This document shows positions 39,442 through 50,080 of a stretch of 64,000 bases of DNA, piece after piece. Location of the stretch: NCBI RefSeq assembly GCF_001189235.2, contig NZ_LFIP02000001.1:744001-808000 (forward strand). Direction: 5' to 3'. Every line of letters starts with the position of its first letter. Positions within the stretch are counted from its first letter, which is position 1. The notes below the pieces were generated by a model. That model saw only the letters and a program-made list of their open reading frames with translations, did no database searches and was not told where the DNA came from. The position numbers were made by a program, and so were the translations under genes. Source of the DNA: Bradyrhizobium embrapense (GTDB lineage Bacteria > Pseudomonadota > Alphaproteobacteria > Rhizobiales > Xanthobacteraceae).

Positions 39442-40428
39442 CTAGGCGGCGAACTTGCCGCCCAGTTCGTCCTCGATGTGGATGCGGATGATGTCGTCGA
39501 ACGTCTTCTCGGCGGTGGTGAAGCCGAGCTTCAGCGCGCGGTCGGTGGCGAAATCGCGCGGCCAGCCCGAGACGATGCCGATGATGGTCGGATCCGGCAC
39601 CCGCTTGATCCGCGCGGTGACGTTCTTGCCGGCAACGCGCTCCAGCGCTGCGATCTGCTCGCCGACGGTGACGGACATCCCGGGCATGCTGAGATTGCGC
39701 CGCGGCCCCATCGCGTTCAGATCCATGGTGCCGGCGTGGACCAGGAAGCCGACCGCCGATTTCGGCGAGGCGTGCCAGTGCCGCACGTCCTCGGACACCG
39801 GCAGCACAGCCTCCTCGCCCGCCAGCGGCTCACGGATGATGTTGGAGAAGAAGCCGGACGCCGCCTTGTTCGGCTTGCCCGGACGCACGCAGATCGTCGG
39901 CAGGCGGATCGAGATCCCGTCGAGCAGGCCCTTGCGGGTGTAATCGTTGATCAGGAGCTCGCAGATCGACTTCTGGGTGCCGTAGCTGGTCAAGGGCGTA
40001 TGGAAGAACTCGTCGCCGATCTTCTCGGGGAACGGCGCGCCGAACACCGCGATCGAGGACGTGAACACCAGGCGCGGCTTGTAGCCGCCGCCGACCGCGC
40101 GGATCGCGTCGATCAGATAGCGGGTGCCGTCGAGGTTGATGCGGTAGCCCTTGTCGAACTCGGCCTCCGCCTCGCCCGAGACGATCGCGGCGAGATGGAA
40201 GATCACGTCCGGGCGCTCCGCGATCAGCGGCACTGCTGCGCCGGCATCGGCGAAATCGGATGCGACGACATTGACCGGAATCGCGGCGTTGGCTGGCTTG
40301 GCCGGCGCGACCACGTCCTGCAAGGTCATCCTGCTGATGTCCTGCTTGCCGAGCCGGCCCTCACGCAACAGACGCTCGGTCAGCTTGCGGCCGACCATGC
40401 CGGCGGCGCCCAGAATCAGAATGTGCAC
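39442..40428 (-). CDS. denD: NAD-dependent epimerase/dehydratase-family sugar-acid dehydrogenase, DenD-like
   Basis: A 328-residue extended SDR. The Rossmann motif is GAAGMVGRKL (7-16) and the active site Ser124/Ser125 with Tyr149-x3-Lys153 in SYGTQK. The sequence matches the D-erythronate dehydrogenase (DenD) type, enzymes that oxidise C2 or C3 of four-carbon sugar acids or related substrates. Here no DenKM/Otn genes accompany it; instead it sits with kdgK, eda and an ABC sugar transporter. So its true substrate may differ from erythronate. The symbol reflects family resemblance only. Confidence 0.85.
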   Translation of the reverse strand: MHILILGAAGMVGRKLTERLLREGRLGKQDISRMTLQDVVAPAKPANAAIPVNVVASDFADAGAAVPLIAERPDVIFHLAAIVSGEAEAEFDKGYRINLDGTRYLIDAIRAVGGGYKPRLVFTSSIAVFGAPFPEKIGDEFFHTPLTSYGTQKSICELLINDYTRKGLLDGISIRLPTICVRPGKPNKAASGFFSNIIREPLAGEEAVLPVSEDVRHWHASPKSAVGFLVHAGTMDLNAMGPRRNLSMPGMSVTVGEQIAALERVAGKNVTARIKRVPDPTIIGIVSGWPRDFATDRALKLGFTTAEKTFDDIIRIHIEDELGGKFAA

Positions 40429-40480
40429 GACCCTGCTCCTTCTCTTCTCTTGTTCGAATTCAGATGCGGGCCTTGCGCGT

Positions 40481-41389
40481 CTATTCCTTCACGGCACCCG
40501 TCATCGCCGAGACATAATGCTCAACGAAGAAGGCGTAAAGAATAACCAGCGGCAATGAGCCGACCAGCGCGCCCGCCATCAGCGATCCCCATTTGTAGAT
40601 ATCGCCGTCGACGAACTCGTTGACGATGGCAACCGGTACCGTCTTGTTCGGGGTCGATTGCAGGAACGTCAGCGCATAGATGAACTCGTTCCAGCACAGA
40701 GTGAACGAGAAGATAAAGGCGGAGATCAGGCCGGGCACCGCCAGCGGCACGATGATCTTGACCAGGATCTGCCAGCGCGACGCCCCGTCGATCAGCGCGC
40801 ACTCCTCGAGCTCGTAGGGGATGGTCTTGAAATAGCCCATCAGCAGCCACGTCGAGAACGGGATCAGCAGCGTCGGATAGACCAGGATCAGCGACAGCGG
40901 CGAATCGAACAGCCCATAGGCCTGGATCACCGAGGCCAGCGGGATGAACAGGATCGAGGGCGGCACCAGATAGGCGAAGAAGATCAGCACGCCGACCGCG
41001 TCCGCACCCTTGAAGCGCAGCCGGGTGATCGCATAGGCCGACAGCACGCTGGCGACGATCGACAGGAACGTCGCGCCGACCGCGACATACATCGTATTCC
41101 AGAGCCAGCGCGGATACTGAGTCTCGAACAGCAGCTTGCTGATGTGCTTGAAGGTCGGATGAATCACCCAGAACGGGTTGAACTTTTCCATGTCGATGAG
41201 CTGTTCGTCCGGTTTGATGGACGTCAGCACCATCCAGTAGAACGGGAACAGCAGCACCACGAGGATGATGAACAGCGGCAGATAAAGCGTAACCAGGCGC
41301 CGCGGCAGCGACTCCAGGTAGCTCATGCCTTCGGTGTCATCGCCGGCCTTGGCGGTCGCAGCCTTCGATTGCAAGGTTGAATCAGTCAT
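40481..41389 (-). CDS. Carbohydrate ABC transporter permease (MalG type, CUT1)
   Basis: A 302-residue inner-membrane permease with about six TM segments. The EAA-like cytoplasmic loop is ECALIDGASRWQILVKII (about 200-217). The N-terminal cytoplasmic part includes SYLESLPRRLVTLYLPL before TM1. Its start overlaps the upstream permease stop by 8 nt. With its partner permease and the MsmK-type ATPase it forms a CUT1 importer. A longer periplasmic segment (about 60-95) sits between TM1 and TM2. Confidence 0.92.
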   Translation of the reverse strand: MTDSTLQSKAATAKAGDDTEGMSYLESLPRRLVTLYLPLFIILVVLLFPFYWMVLTSIKPDEQLIDMEKFNPFWVIHPTFKHISKLLFETQYPRWLWNTMYVAVGATFLSIVASVLSAYAITRLRFKGADAVGVLIFFAYLVPPSILFIPLASVIQAYGLFDSPLSLILVYPTLLIPFSTWLLMGYFKTIPYELEECALIDGASRWQILVKIIVPLAVPGLISAFIFSFTLCWNEFIYALTFLQSTPNKTVPVAIVNEFVDGDIYKWGSLMAGALVGSLPLVILYAFFVEHYVSAMTGAVKE

Positions 41390-42341
41390 TGTTCGATCCT
41401 TGCTGCCATTTGCGGCGTTGCATTCCGAACCAGGAGATGGCGATGGCCGCCACCAGGAACGGAATCATCGCGGTGGCGATCGCGGCGCCCTCGCCCAGCC
41501 GCCCGCTGATGATGCCGCGCTGATAGCTCAACGTCGCCATCAGGTGGGTCGCATTGACCGGGCCGCCGCGGGTCAGCGCCCAGATCAACTGGAAGTCGGT
41601 GAAGGTGAACAGCACCGAGAAGGTCATCACGACGGCGATGATCGGGGTGAGCAGCGGATAGGTGATGAAGCGGAAGCGCTGCCAGCTGGTGGCGCCGTCG
41701 AGCGTGGCGGCCTCATAGAGCGACGGCGAGACCGTCTGCAGGCCGGCCAAGAGCGTGATTGCGACGAACGGAACGCCGCGCCAGACATTGGCGAAGATCA
41801 CGCTGGCCCGCGCCCAGTCGCTGTCGCCGAGGAAATTGATGTTGCTGTGGATCACCCCGAGCTTGATCAGCGACCAGGAGATGATCGAGAACTGAGAATC
41901 GTAGATCCACCAGAACGCGATCGCCGACAGCACAGTCGGCACGATGAACGGGATCAGCACGATCGAGCGGATGATCGCCTTGAACGGCATGTGCCGGTTC
42001 AACAGCAGCGCGAGATAGAGCCCGATCGCGAATTTGATGGCGCTTGCGATCAGCGTGTAGAACAGGGTGTTGAACACCGACAGCCAGAAGATCGAGTCAT
42101 CCCACAGCCACTGGTAGTTCTCGATGCCGATAAAGGCGCCGGCGCGGCCGATGCGCTCGTCGGTGAAGCTCATCCAGACGCCGAGGCCGAGCGGATAGGC
42201 CAGAAACAGGATCAGGAACGCCGCCGTCGGCAACATGAACCAGAATGCCGCCCAATTGCGGTTTCCGCTGAGCCGCGACCAAAACGACGGCTCGCCTGCC
42301 GCGACGGCTTGCGCCGGCATCGATGTCTGGACAGTGCTCAT
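41382..42341 (-). CDS. Carbohydrate ABC transporter permease (MalF type, CUT1)
   Basis: A 319-residue permease with an N-terminal cytoplasmic segment and about six TM segments (first hydrophobic stretch WAAFWFMLPTAAFLILFLAY). The EAA loop is YEAATLDGATSWQRFRFI. It pairs with the MalG-type permease, whose start lies inside its 3' end. The gene is preceded by the binding-protein gene with a 106-nt gap. The transporter probably imports a monosaccharide or sugar acid used by the downstream kdgK/eda enzymes. Confidence 0.92.
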   Translation of the reverse strand: MSTVQTSMPAQAVAAGEPSFWSRLSGNRNWAAFWFMLPTAAFLILFLAYPLGLGVWMSFTDERIGRAGAFIGIENYQWLWDDSIFWLSVFNTLFYTLIASAIKFAIGLYLALLLNRHMPFKAIIRSIVLIPFIVPTVLSAIAFWWIYDSQFSIISWSLIKLGVIHSNINFLGDSDWARASVIFANVWRGVPFVAITLLAGLQTVSPSLYEAATLDGATSWQRFRFITYPLLTPIIAVVMTFSVLFTFTDFQLIWALTRGGPVNATHLMATLSYQRGIISGRLGEGAAIATAMIPFLVAAIAISWFGMQRRKWQQGSNND

Positions 42342-42447
42342 TCGCTCTCAACTCCGAATCATGCGGTGACGCGCGACCAATTTGCCGTGCGTCACCTCAG
42401 ATCGCCCATGGACCGGTGCCGGCGCGGCTGCCCGCGCCGGCCGTCAC

Positions 42448-43770
42448 CTAGCGGAAGATGCGCTTGGCCGCGCGTTCGGCCGAGGCCATCGCGGTCTTCA
42501 CGTCTTCGCGTCCGGTGCAGTAGTTCGCGTACATGTCGACCACGACAAAGTCGGCAATCGCGGCCGCCGCGTTTTCGCTCATCTGCGCCTCGCCCGCCGG
42601 GGTCGACGCGGTCTGCGCCACGCTCCGATAGGGCGTCGTCTTCGGGTCGGCGGTCCAGACCGGATTCTTGTCGTAGTCCAGCAGGAAGTGCGACAGATAG
42701 CCCTGCGCCGCCTCGATCCACGGATTGAACTGATCCTGCTCCAGCATGAAGGCGGTGAACGCCTTGCAGGCCTGCGGATACTTCGAGAAGCTGAAGATCA
42801 GGATCGGGAAGCCGAGATGCAGCTCCCGCGTCTTGCCGTCGAGACCGGCCGGCAGGTGCGCGTGATTCATGTCTTCGGCGATCTGCGGATTCTCCTTCTT
42901 CGCCGTGACGTAGATCGAGATGCCGTTGACGGTGAGATGAAGCTGCCCGGCGAGGAACGCCTTGTTGTTGGAGCTGTCGTTCCACGACGCGGTCCCGGGC
43001 ACGAAATTGTCGTAGAGGCCCTTGACGTATTCGAGCGACTTGGCAGTTTCCGGCGAATTGACGACGACCTTGTTGTCCTTGTCGATCAGCTTGCCGCCAT
43101 GCGCCCACAGCGCCCAATGCAGCCAGCCGTTGGCATCGCCGGAGGCGTGGCCGAGCGCCATGCCGGCCGGGGTGCCGTTCTTGTTCATGCCCTTCACGAG
43201 ATCGGCGAAGCCGGCGAGATCCTTCGGGAACTCCTTGTGGCCGGCCTTTTCCATGGCCGCGACGCGATAGTTGACGAGACCGCCGGTGGCCGCGACCGGA
43301 ATGCCGATCCACTTCCCGTTCAGCATGCCGTACGCCTTGCCGGAATCGGCCCAGCCACCGCACTTCTTGCCGAGATAATCGGCGACGTCAGTGACGTCGA
43401 CGCACTTGCTCGGGAACAGGAAGGGCAATGAATAGAGGCCCCACACCATGTCGAGGCCCTGCCCCGTATTGGCCGCGACCGAGGCCTTCGGCTGGATGTC
43501 GTCGTAGGATTCGTTGGAGACGTTGATGGTGACGTTGTTGGCTTTCTGGAAGGCATCGACGATCTTCATGAAGGCCACGTCCTCGGCTTCCACGAAACGC
43601 TTCCAGCGCAGCAGGTTGATCTTGGCGCCCGGCTCCGGCTTCCATTGCGACGTCTGCGCCCAGGCCTTGGCATAGCCGAGCAGCTGATCGCTCGACATCG
43701 TTGCCGCGGCGGCCAGCATCGTGGCGCCGCCCTTGAGCAGCGAACGGCGGTCAGTGTTGAACATGGACAT
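42448..43770 (-). CDS. Extracellular sugar-binding protein, Tat-exported
   Basis: A 440-residue family-1 solute-binding protein for the CUT1 importer. A twin-arginine signal (DRRSLLKGGATMLAAAA, residues 7-23) is clear, so it should be Tat-exported and probably periplasmic; cleavage is near AWAQ-T. The mature protein begins SQWKPEPGAKINLLRWKR. The start at 43770 (MSMFN) fits the signal; an alternative longer frame adds 30 unlike residues, and a second Met lies two codons in. Substrate not readable from sequence. Confidence 0.9.
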   Translation of the reverse strand: MSMFNTDRRSLLKGGATMLAAAATMSSDQLLGYAKAWAQTSQWKPEPGAKINLLRWKRFVEAEDVAFMKIVDAFQKANNVTINVSNESYDDIQPKASVAANTGQGLDMVWGLYSLPFLFPSKCVDVTDVADYLGKKCGGWADSGKAYGMLNGKWIGIPVAATGGLVNYRVAAMEKAGHKEFPKDLAGFADLVKGMNKNGTPAGMALGHASGDANGWLHWALWAHGGKLIDKDNKVVVNSPETAKSLEYVKGLYDNFVPGTASWNDSSNNKAFLAGQLHLTVNGISIYVTAKKENPQIAEDMNHAHLPAGLDGKTRELHLGFPILIFSFSKYPQACKAFTAFMLEQDQFNPWIEAAQGYLSHFLLDYDKNPVWTADPKTTPYRSVAQTASTPAGEAQMSENAAAAIADFVVVDMYANYCTGREDVKTAMASAERAAKRIFR

Positions 43771-43883
43771 TGGCAATTCTCTCCCGATTTTTGGTTGTTG
43801 TTCAGAAATGATCCCTGCCGCCTGCAACGCCGCGGCCGAAACCCCGGTCGAATGATGCACGGACGAGACGTGCGGGTCGGCGG

Positions 43884-44951
<1,068 letters not shown>

Positions 44952-45100
44952 CCACTTCCCTCCTCAAATTCCCGACGGCATACGACGAGTGCCGCCACCG
45001 CTTTGTTTTGTTCCGACCACGCTGGGTGCGCGGCTGTGCTGGACTGGGTTTATTGTCCGCAGTTTATCCGGTTTTGGCAATCGTTCGATTAGCAATCGCG

Positions 45101-45114
45101 TGGTAGCGCTGTCA
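45101..45114. promoter_or_regulatory. LacI-type operator candidate, site 1
   Basis: TGGTAGCGCTGTCA is a near-perfect palindrome centred on AGCGCT, the hallmark of LacI/GntR-type operators. It lies in the divergent gap between ugpC-like and lacI genes, 43 nt before the LacI start. A second site with the same arms is at 46234-46247. Confidence 0.65.
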
Positions 45115-45156
45115 ATATCGGTTTGTCTGCGACGAACGTCGTGGTATCAGCGGCAA

Positions 45157-46185
45157 ATGGCCCCGAAGCGCATCATGCCAGGCAAGATACGGCTCGCCGA
45201 AGTTGCGAAGCTCGCCGGCGTCAGCCCGATCACGGCCTCACGCTTCTTCAGGAATCCGCAAGCGCTCTCGGCCGGCAAACGCGCACGGGTCGAAAGTGCG
45301 GCAAAAGAGCTCGGCTATGTGCCCAATCTCGCGGCACGCGCGCTTGCCTCGCAGCGCACCGAGGTGATCGGCGTCCTGATCCCGTCGCTGACCAACAACG
45401 TGTTCTCCGACGTGCTGCGCGGCATCTATGACGCGCTCGACGGCAGCCGCTACAGCATCCAGCTCGCCAACACCCGCTACAGCATCCTGCAGGAAGAGCG
45501 CCTGCTGCGTCTTTTTCTGGCACAAAAGCCGGCCGGTCTCATCGTCACCGGAATCAACCAGACTGCCGATTCACGGGCCATCATGGAGACGGTCGATTGC
45601 CCGATCGTTCAGATCATGGAAATCGGTCCCTCCCCGGTCGACATGATGATCGGATTCTCGCATTTTGACGCCGCGAGAGCGGCAATCGGCCATCTGCTCG
45701 CACAGGGCTACCGGCGCATCGGCTTTCTTGGCGCACGGATGGATCCGCGGGTGCAGCGCCGGCTCGACGGCTATCGCGCCGCGATGAGCGACGCTGCACT
45801 GCTCGATCCGCAGCTCATCGTCACCACGGCGATTCCGACCTCGGTGACGCTGGGCGGGACGTTGCTTGCCGACCTGCTCGCCAAGGCGCCGGACATCGAC
45901 GCGGTGTTCTGCGTCAACGACGACCTTGCGCTCGGCGCACTGTTCGAATGCAAGCGACGGCACATGGCGGTGCCGGGCCAGCTGGCGATCGTCGGTTTCA
46001 ACGACCTCGAATTCATGGCATCGAGCGAACCGACGCTGAGCAGCGTGCGCACTAACCGCTACGAGATGGGCAGGAACGCTGCCGCGATGGTGATCGAGAC
46101 GCTGGAGGGCCGCCGCCCCGCCGAGCCTGTCGTCGATCTCGGCTTCAGCATCATGGAACGGCAGAGCTCGGCGCGACGCGGCTGA
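45157..46185 (+). CDS. LacI-family transcriptional regulator
   Basis: A 342-residue LacI/GntR-type repressor. The HTH is IRLAEVAKLAGVSPITASRF (about 11-30), with a hinge helix NLAARALASQ (about 55-64) fitting the minor-groove-binding hinge. The rest is a periplasmic-binding-like effector domain. The start at 45157 is preferred to a much longer frame that overlaps the divergent ugpC-like gene; ATG 45175 is a close alternative. Two matching operators flank it. It most likely senses a sugar acid and controls both the transporter/kdgK/eda operon and the dehydratase/SDR arm. Confidence 0.9.
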   Translation: MAPKRIMPGKIRLAEVAKLAGVSPITASRFFRNPQALSAGKRARVESAAKELGYVPNLAARALASQRTEVIGVLIPSLTNNVFSDVLRGIYDALDGSRYSIQLANTRYSILQEERLLRLFLAQKPAGLIVTGINQTADSRAIMETVDCPIVQIMEIGPSPVDMMIGFSHFDAARAAIGHLLAQGYRRIGFLGARMDPRVQRRLDGYRAAMSDAALLDPQLIVTTAIPTSVTLGGTLLADLLAKAPDIDAVFCVNDDLALGALFECKRRHMAVPGQLAIVGFNDLEFMASSEPTLSSVRTNRYEMGRNAAAMVIETLEGRRPAEPVVDLGFSIMERQSSARRG

Positions 46186-46233
46186 CATCAGCCCGACACC
46201 AGGCTGTCACAAGGGACGTGAAAACAACAAAAA

Positions 46234-46247
46234 TGATAGCGCAACCA
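46234..46247. promoter_or_regulatory. LacI-type operator candidate, site 2
   Basis: TGATAGCGCAACCA (46234-46247) matches site 1 (TGGTAGCGCTGTCA) in the TGxTAGCGC half and the terminal CA. It lies in the 224-bp gap before the dehydratase, after the lacI stop, and would bring the dehydratase and SDRs under the same repressor. Confidence 0.6.
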
Positions 46248-46409
46248 AACGCCTTCAACTAAGGTCCAATCCGATCGTTGAAACACCTGTGCGTGATCGC
46301 TTCGGTTTGTCTTGGGTTTGTAATGCGCGACGATTTGCGCAAGGTAGAACAACGTTGAACCAGAGCCCTTGAATGGGCGTATCAAGAATATGCATTGCGG
46401 GAGAAGCCA

Positions 46410-48248
46410 ATGACAAAACCCCACACCAACGGGCACAGCGCCGCAGGCGAGACCAACAAAGGCAAGGGCCGCCGGCTCCGCTCCCAGGAATGGTTCGACA
46501 ACCCGCACAATCCGGGCATGACCGCGCTCTATCTCGAGCGCTATCTCAATTACGGCCTGACACGCGAGGAATTGCAGTCGGGCAAGCCGATCATCGGCAT
46601 CGCCCAGACCGGCAATGATCTGTCGCCCTGCAACCGGCATCACCTCGAGCTCGCGCACCGCGTCCGCGAGGGCATCCGCGCCGCCGGCGGCATCGCGATG
46701 GAGTTTCCGACCCACCCGATCCAGGAGACCGGCAAGCGCCCGACCGCGGCGCTCGACCGCAACCTCGCCTATCTCGGCCTCGTCGAGGTGTTGTTCGGCT
46801 ATCCGCTCGACGGCGTGGTTCTGACCACCGGCTGCGACAAGACCACGCCGGCCTGCATGATGGCGGCGGCGACCGTCAACCTGCCGGCCATCGTGCTGTC
46901 GGGCGGGCCGATGCTGAACGGCTGGCACGAGGGCCAGCGCACCGGCTCCGGCACGGTGGTCTGGAAGGCGCGCGAGCGGCTCGCCGCGGGCGAGATCGAC
47001 TATGAGCAGTTCATCGAGATCGTGGCCTCCTCGGCGCCGTCGGTCGGCCACTGCAACACGATGGGCACCGCCTCGACGATGAACTCGCTGGCGGAAGCGC
47101 TCGGCTTCTCGCTGCCGGGCTGCGCGGCGATCCCGGCGCCCTATCGCGAGCGCGGCCAGATCGCCTACGAGACCGGAAAGCGCATCGTCGACATGGTCTG
47201 GGAGGATCTGAAGCCGTCGGACTTCCTGACCCGCGAGGCGTTCGAGAACTGCATCGTGGTCAACTCCGCGATCGGCGGCTCGACCAATGCGCCGATCCAC
47301 ATCAATGCGCTGGCGCGCCATGTCGGCGTCGAGCTGTCGATCGACGACTGGCAGAAATACGGCCACGACGTGCCGCTCCTGGTGAACATGCAGCCGGCCG
47401 GCTTCTATCTCGGCGAGGAATATCACCGCGCTGGCGGCGTGCCCTCGGTGGTGCGTGAGCTGATCAAGCACAAGCGCATCCATGAAGGCGCTCTCACCGT
47501 CAACGGCCGCACCATGGGCGAGAACTGCAAGGAAGCGCCTGCTCCCGATGGCGACGTGATCTGGGCTTACGACAAGCCGCTGGTAAAGGACGCCGGCTTC
47601 CTGGTCTTGCGCGGCAATCTCTTTGATTCCGCGGTCATGAAGACCAGCGTGATCTCGAAGGAATTCCGCGACCGCTATCTGTCCAACCCGAAGGACCTCA
47701 ACGCCTTCGAGGGCCGCGCCATCGTGTTCGAAGGCCCGGAGGACTATCACGCGCGGATCGAGGATCCCGCGCTCGATATCGACGAGCACTGCGTGCTGTT
47801 CGTGCGCGGCACCGGCCCGATCGGCTATCCCGGCGGCGCCGAGGTCGTGAACATGCAGCCGCCGGCAGCGCTGATCAAACGCGGCATCCTGTCCCTGCCC
47901 TGCATCGGCGACGGCAGGCAGTCCGGCACCTCGGGCTCGCCCTCGATCCTCAACGCCTCGCCGGAGGCCGCCGCCGACGGCGGGCTCGCGATCCTCAGGA
48001 CCGGCGACAAGGTGCGCATCGACCTCAACAAGGGCAGCGCCAACATCATGATCTCGGAGGATGAGCTGCGTACTCGCCGCGCCGAGCTGAAGGCCAAGGG
48101 CGGCTTCCCGCACCCGGCCAACCAGACGCCGTGGCAGGAGCTCTACCGGCAGACCGTCGGCCAGCACGCGACCGGCGCCTGCCTCGAGCTCGCAACGCGC
48201 TACCACGACATCGCCGGCAAGGTCGGCGTGGCGCGCGATAATCACTGA
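46410..48248 (+). CDS. IlvD/Edd-family sugar-acid dehydratase
   Basis: A 612-residue Fe-S dehydratase of the IlvD/Edd family, subgroup of pentonate/hexonate (arabonate, xylonate) dehydratases. Likely cluster ligands are in [12 protein letters not shown] (about 138-149) and [14 protein letters not shown] (about 211-224). It would dehydrate an aldonate to a 2-keto-3-deoxy-aldonate, the substrate class of KdgK. GGGAG precedes the ATG at 46410; a frame starting at 46395 adds five residues. Its length and C-terminus fit a sugar-acid dehydratase rather than IlvD (about 560-570). Confidence 0.9.
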   Translation: MTKPHTNGHSAAGETNKGKGRRLRSQEWFDNPHNPGMTALYLERYLNYGLTREELQSGKPIIGIAQTGNDLSPCNRHHLELAHRVREGIRAAGGIAMEFPTHPIQETGKRPTAALDRNLAYLGLVEVLFGYPLDGVVLTTGCDKTTPACMMAAATVNLPAIVLSGGPMLNGWHEGQRTGSGTVVWKARERLAAGEIDYEQFIEIVASSAPSVGHCNTMGTASTMNSLAEALGFSLPGCAAIPAPYRERGQIAYETGKRIVDMVWEDLKPSDFLTREAFENCIVVNSAIGGSTNAPIHINALARHVGVELSIDDWQKYGHDVPLLVNMQPAGFYLGEEYHRAGGVPSVVRELIKHKRIHEGALTVNGRTMGENCKEAPAPDGDVIWAYDKPLVKDAGFLVLRGNLFDSAVMKTSVISKEFRDRYLSNPKDLNAFEGRAIVFEGPEDYHARIEDPALDIDEHCVLFVRGTGPIGYPGGAEVVNMQPPAALIKRGILSLPCIGDGRQSGTSGSPSILNASPEAAADGGLAILRTGDKVRIDLNKGSANIMISEDELRTRRAELKAKGGFPHPANQTPWQELYRQTVGQHATGACLELATRYHDIAGKVGVARDNH

Positions 48249-48253
48249 AGCAT

Positions 48254-48336
48254 CGTCATTGCGAGGAGCGTAGCGACGAAGCAATCCATAGCCCCGCAGA
48301 GGAGGAATGGATTGCTTCGCTTCGCTCGCAATGACG
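48254..48336. repeat. Dispersed palindromic repeat, CGTCATTGCGAG family
   Basis: Second copy of the 24237-24321 family, with the same outer arms CGTCATTGCGAG/CTCGCAATGACG and inner GAAGCAATCCAT/ATGGATTGCTTC. It sits inside what is probably one operon, between the dehydratase and the first SDR, so it may work as an RNA hairpin that separates their expression. Confidence 0.9.
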
Positions 48337-48370
48337 AAACAAAGATCAAGACGAACTCTGGGAGATATGA

Positions 48371-49102
48371 ATGTCCAACCGACTGAAGGGCAAGCGCGCC
48401 GTCGTCACCGCCGCTGCGGCGGGCATCGGGCGCGCATGCGCGATCGCATTCGCGCGTGAAGGCGCAACCGTGATTGCCACCGACATCAACGAGAGCGGCA
48501 TCGCCACGCTCGGCAAGGAAGGCGTCGCCGAGACCGCCCGGCTCGACGTTCGCAGCACCGCAGACGTCAACGCTTTCGCCAAGCGCATCGGCAAGATCGA
48601 CATCCTGCTCAATGCGGCGGGCTTCGTGCATCACGGCACCATCCTGGACTGCTCCGACGAAGACTTCGACTTCTCGTTCGATCTCAACGTCAAATCGATG
48701 CACAGGACCATCAAGGCATTCCTGCCCGCGATGCTGGCGGGCGGCGGCGGCAGCATCGTCAACATTTCGTCCTGCGCGGCATTGCGGCCGCCGGCCAACC
48801 GCTATGTCTACAGCGCCTCGAAGGCGGCAGTCTCGCTGCTGACCCGCGCGGTCGCGCTGGATTTCATCACCCAGGGCATCCGCTGCAACGCGATCTGCCC
48901 CGGCACGGTCGAGACGCCCTCGATGCTGGAGCGAGCGGCCGCGGCAGGCCCTGACGGACGCGAGAAATTCGTCGCCCGCCAGAAGATGGGTCGGCTCGGC
49001 ACCGCGGAGGAGATCGCTGCGATGGCGGTCTACCTTGCGAGCGACGAGGCCGCATTCACCACCGGCGTCGACATGGTCGTCGATGGCGGCTTCATGCTCT
49101 GA
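48371..49102 (+). CDS. SDR, DHRS6/2-keto-3-deoxy-L-fuconate dehydrogenase-like
   Basis: A 243-residue short-chain dehydrogenase. The nucleotide motif reads TAAAAGIG (13-20), an unusual Ala in place of the first Gly that is shared with the human DHRS6/BDH2 branch. Further branch-specific segments are NAAGFVHHGTILDC (81-94) and CPGTVETPS. The catalytic residues are Tyr147 and Lys151 (YSASK). Bacterial members include 2-keto-3-deoxy-L-fuconate dehydrogenase, which oxidises the product of a sugar-acid dehydratase. That fits its place after the dehydratase. The substrate is inferred from context only. Confidence 0.88.
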   Translation: MSNRLKGKRAVVTAAAAGIGRACAIAFAREGATVIATDINESGIATLGKEGVAETARLDVRSTADVNAFAKRIGKIDILLNAAGFVHHGTILDCSDEDFDFSFDLNVKSMHRTIKAFLPAMLAGGGGSIVNISSCAALRPPANRYVYSASKAAVSLLTRAVALDFITQGIRCNAICPGTVETPSMLERAAAAGPDGREKFVARQKMGRLGTAEEIAAMAVYLASDEAAFTTGVDMVVDGGFML

Positions 49103-49122
49103 CGTTCACGAAGGCATCCAAC

Positions 49123-49869
49123 ATGAACAAGATCGATCTCAACGGCCGCTGCGCCGTCGTCACCGGCGGCGCGCAAGGCTTCGGTCGCGCCATCACCGAG
49201 CGCTTCGTCGCCTCCGGCGCCAGGGTCGCGATCTGGGACTTCGACCAGCCGCTCGCCGAGAAGACCGCGAGGGCGATCGGCGAGAACGTGATCGCGGTCA
49301 AGACTGATGTCACCGATCCCGCCGCGGTCGACGCCGCGCGCGATCGGACGCTCGGAGCGTTCGGCAAGATCGACATTCTGGTCAACAATGCCGGCATCAC
49401 CGGAGCCAACAAGCCGGTCTGGGAAACCGATCTCGACGATTGGCGCAGGGTGATGCGCATCAACCTCGAGGGTCCCTTTATCTGCTGCAAGGCGATCGTG
49501 CCGGCCATGATCGGCCAGAAGTACGGCCGCATCGTCAACATCGCCTCGATCGCCGGCAAGGAAGGCAATCCAAACGCCGCGCATTACTCCTCGTCGAAGG
49601 CCGGGCTGATCGCGCTGACCAAATCGCTCGGCAAGGAGCTCGCGCAGCACGACATCCTGGTCAATGCGGTGACGCCCGCCGCGGCGAAGACCGCGATCTT
49701 CGACCAGATGACGCAAGCGCACATCGACTTCATGCTGTCGAAGATTCCGAAGGGCCGCTTCGTCCAGGTCGAGGAACTCGCGTCGATGGTGGCGTGGCTG
49801 GCGTCGGAGGATTGCGCGTTCTCGACCGGCGCGGTGTTCGACATCTCCGGTGGGCGGGCGACGTACTAA
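49123..49869 (+). CDS. SDR, sugar/alcohol dehydrogenase-like
   Basis: A 248-residue SDR. The nucleotide motif TGGAQGFGRAI is at residues 14-24, NNAG at 88-91, and the catalytic Tyr155-x3-Lys159 in HYSSSK. It follows the first SDR with a 20-nt gap, so it is probably co-transcribed. Candidates are an aldose 1-dehydrogenase (the entry oxidation of the pathway) or a second sugar-acid dehydrogenase. The sequence alone does not decide. Confidence 0.86.
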   Translation: MNKIDLNGRCAVVTGGAQGFGRAITERFVASGARVAIWDFDQPLAEKTARAIGENVIAVKTDVTDPAAVDAARDRTLGAFGKIDILVNNAGITGANKPVWETDLDDWRRVMRINLEGPFICCKAIVPAMIGQKYGRIVNIASIAGKEGNPNAAHYSSSKAGLIALTKSLGKELAQHDILVNAVTPAAAKTAIFDQMTQAHIDFMLSKIPKGRFVQVEELASMVAWLASEDCAFSTGAVFDISGGRATY

Positions 49870-49910
49870 AGCGGGATGAGCTTTTGTTGAATTGGCTTGG
49901 CGCGGTCTCG

Positions 49911-50042
49911 GTTCACCTCTCCCCGTTGGGGAGAGGTCGGATTGCGAAGCAATCCGGGTGAGGGCTTTTGCTCTATCGATAGACCGTAACCCCTCACCCG
50001 ATTTGCTACGCAAATCGACCTCTCCCAAGGGAGAGGTGAACT
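49911..50042. repeat. Dispersed palindromic repeat, ACCTCTCCC family
   Basis: Outer arms GTTCACCTCTCCCC and GGGAGAGGTGAAC. The inner sequence contains GGATTGCGAAGCAATCC (perfect inner hairpin) and GATTTGCTACGCAAATC. It lies between the convergent SDR and LysR genes, a natural terminator position. Closely related to 9074-9202. Confidence 0.9.
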
Positions 50043-50080
50043 TTCGACGCCGTTCCAGCTGCGCCTAATCTCATCAGGTT

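Noticed and set aside
46188..48284. 698-codon minus-strand frame opposite the dehydratase
   Set aside because: Antisense to an Fe-S dehydratase with all cluster cysteines; no coding motif.
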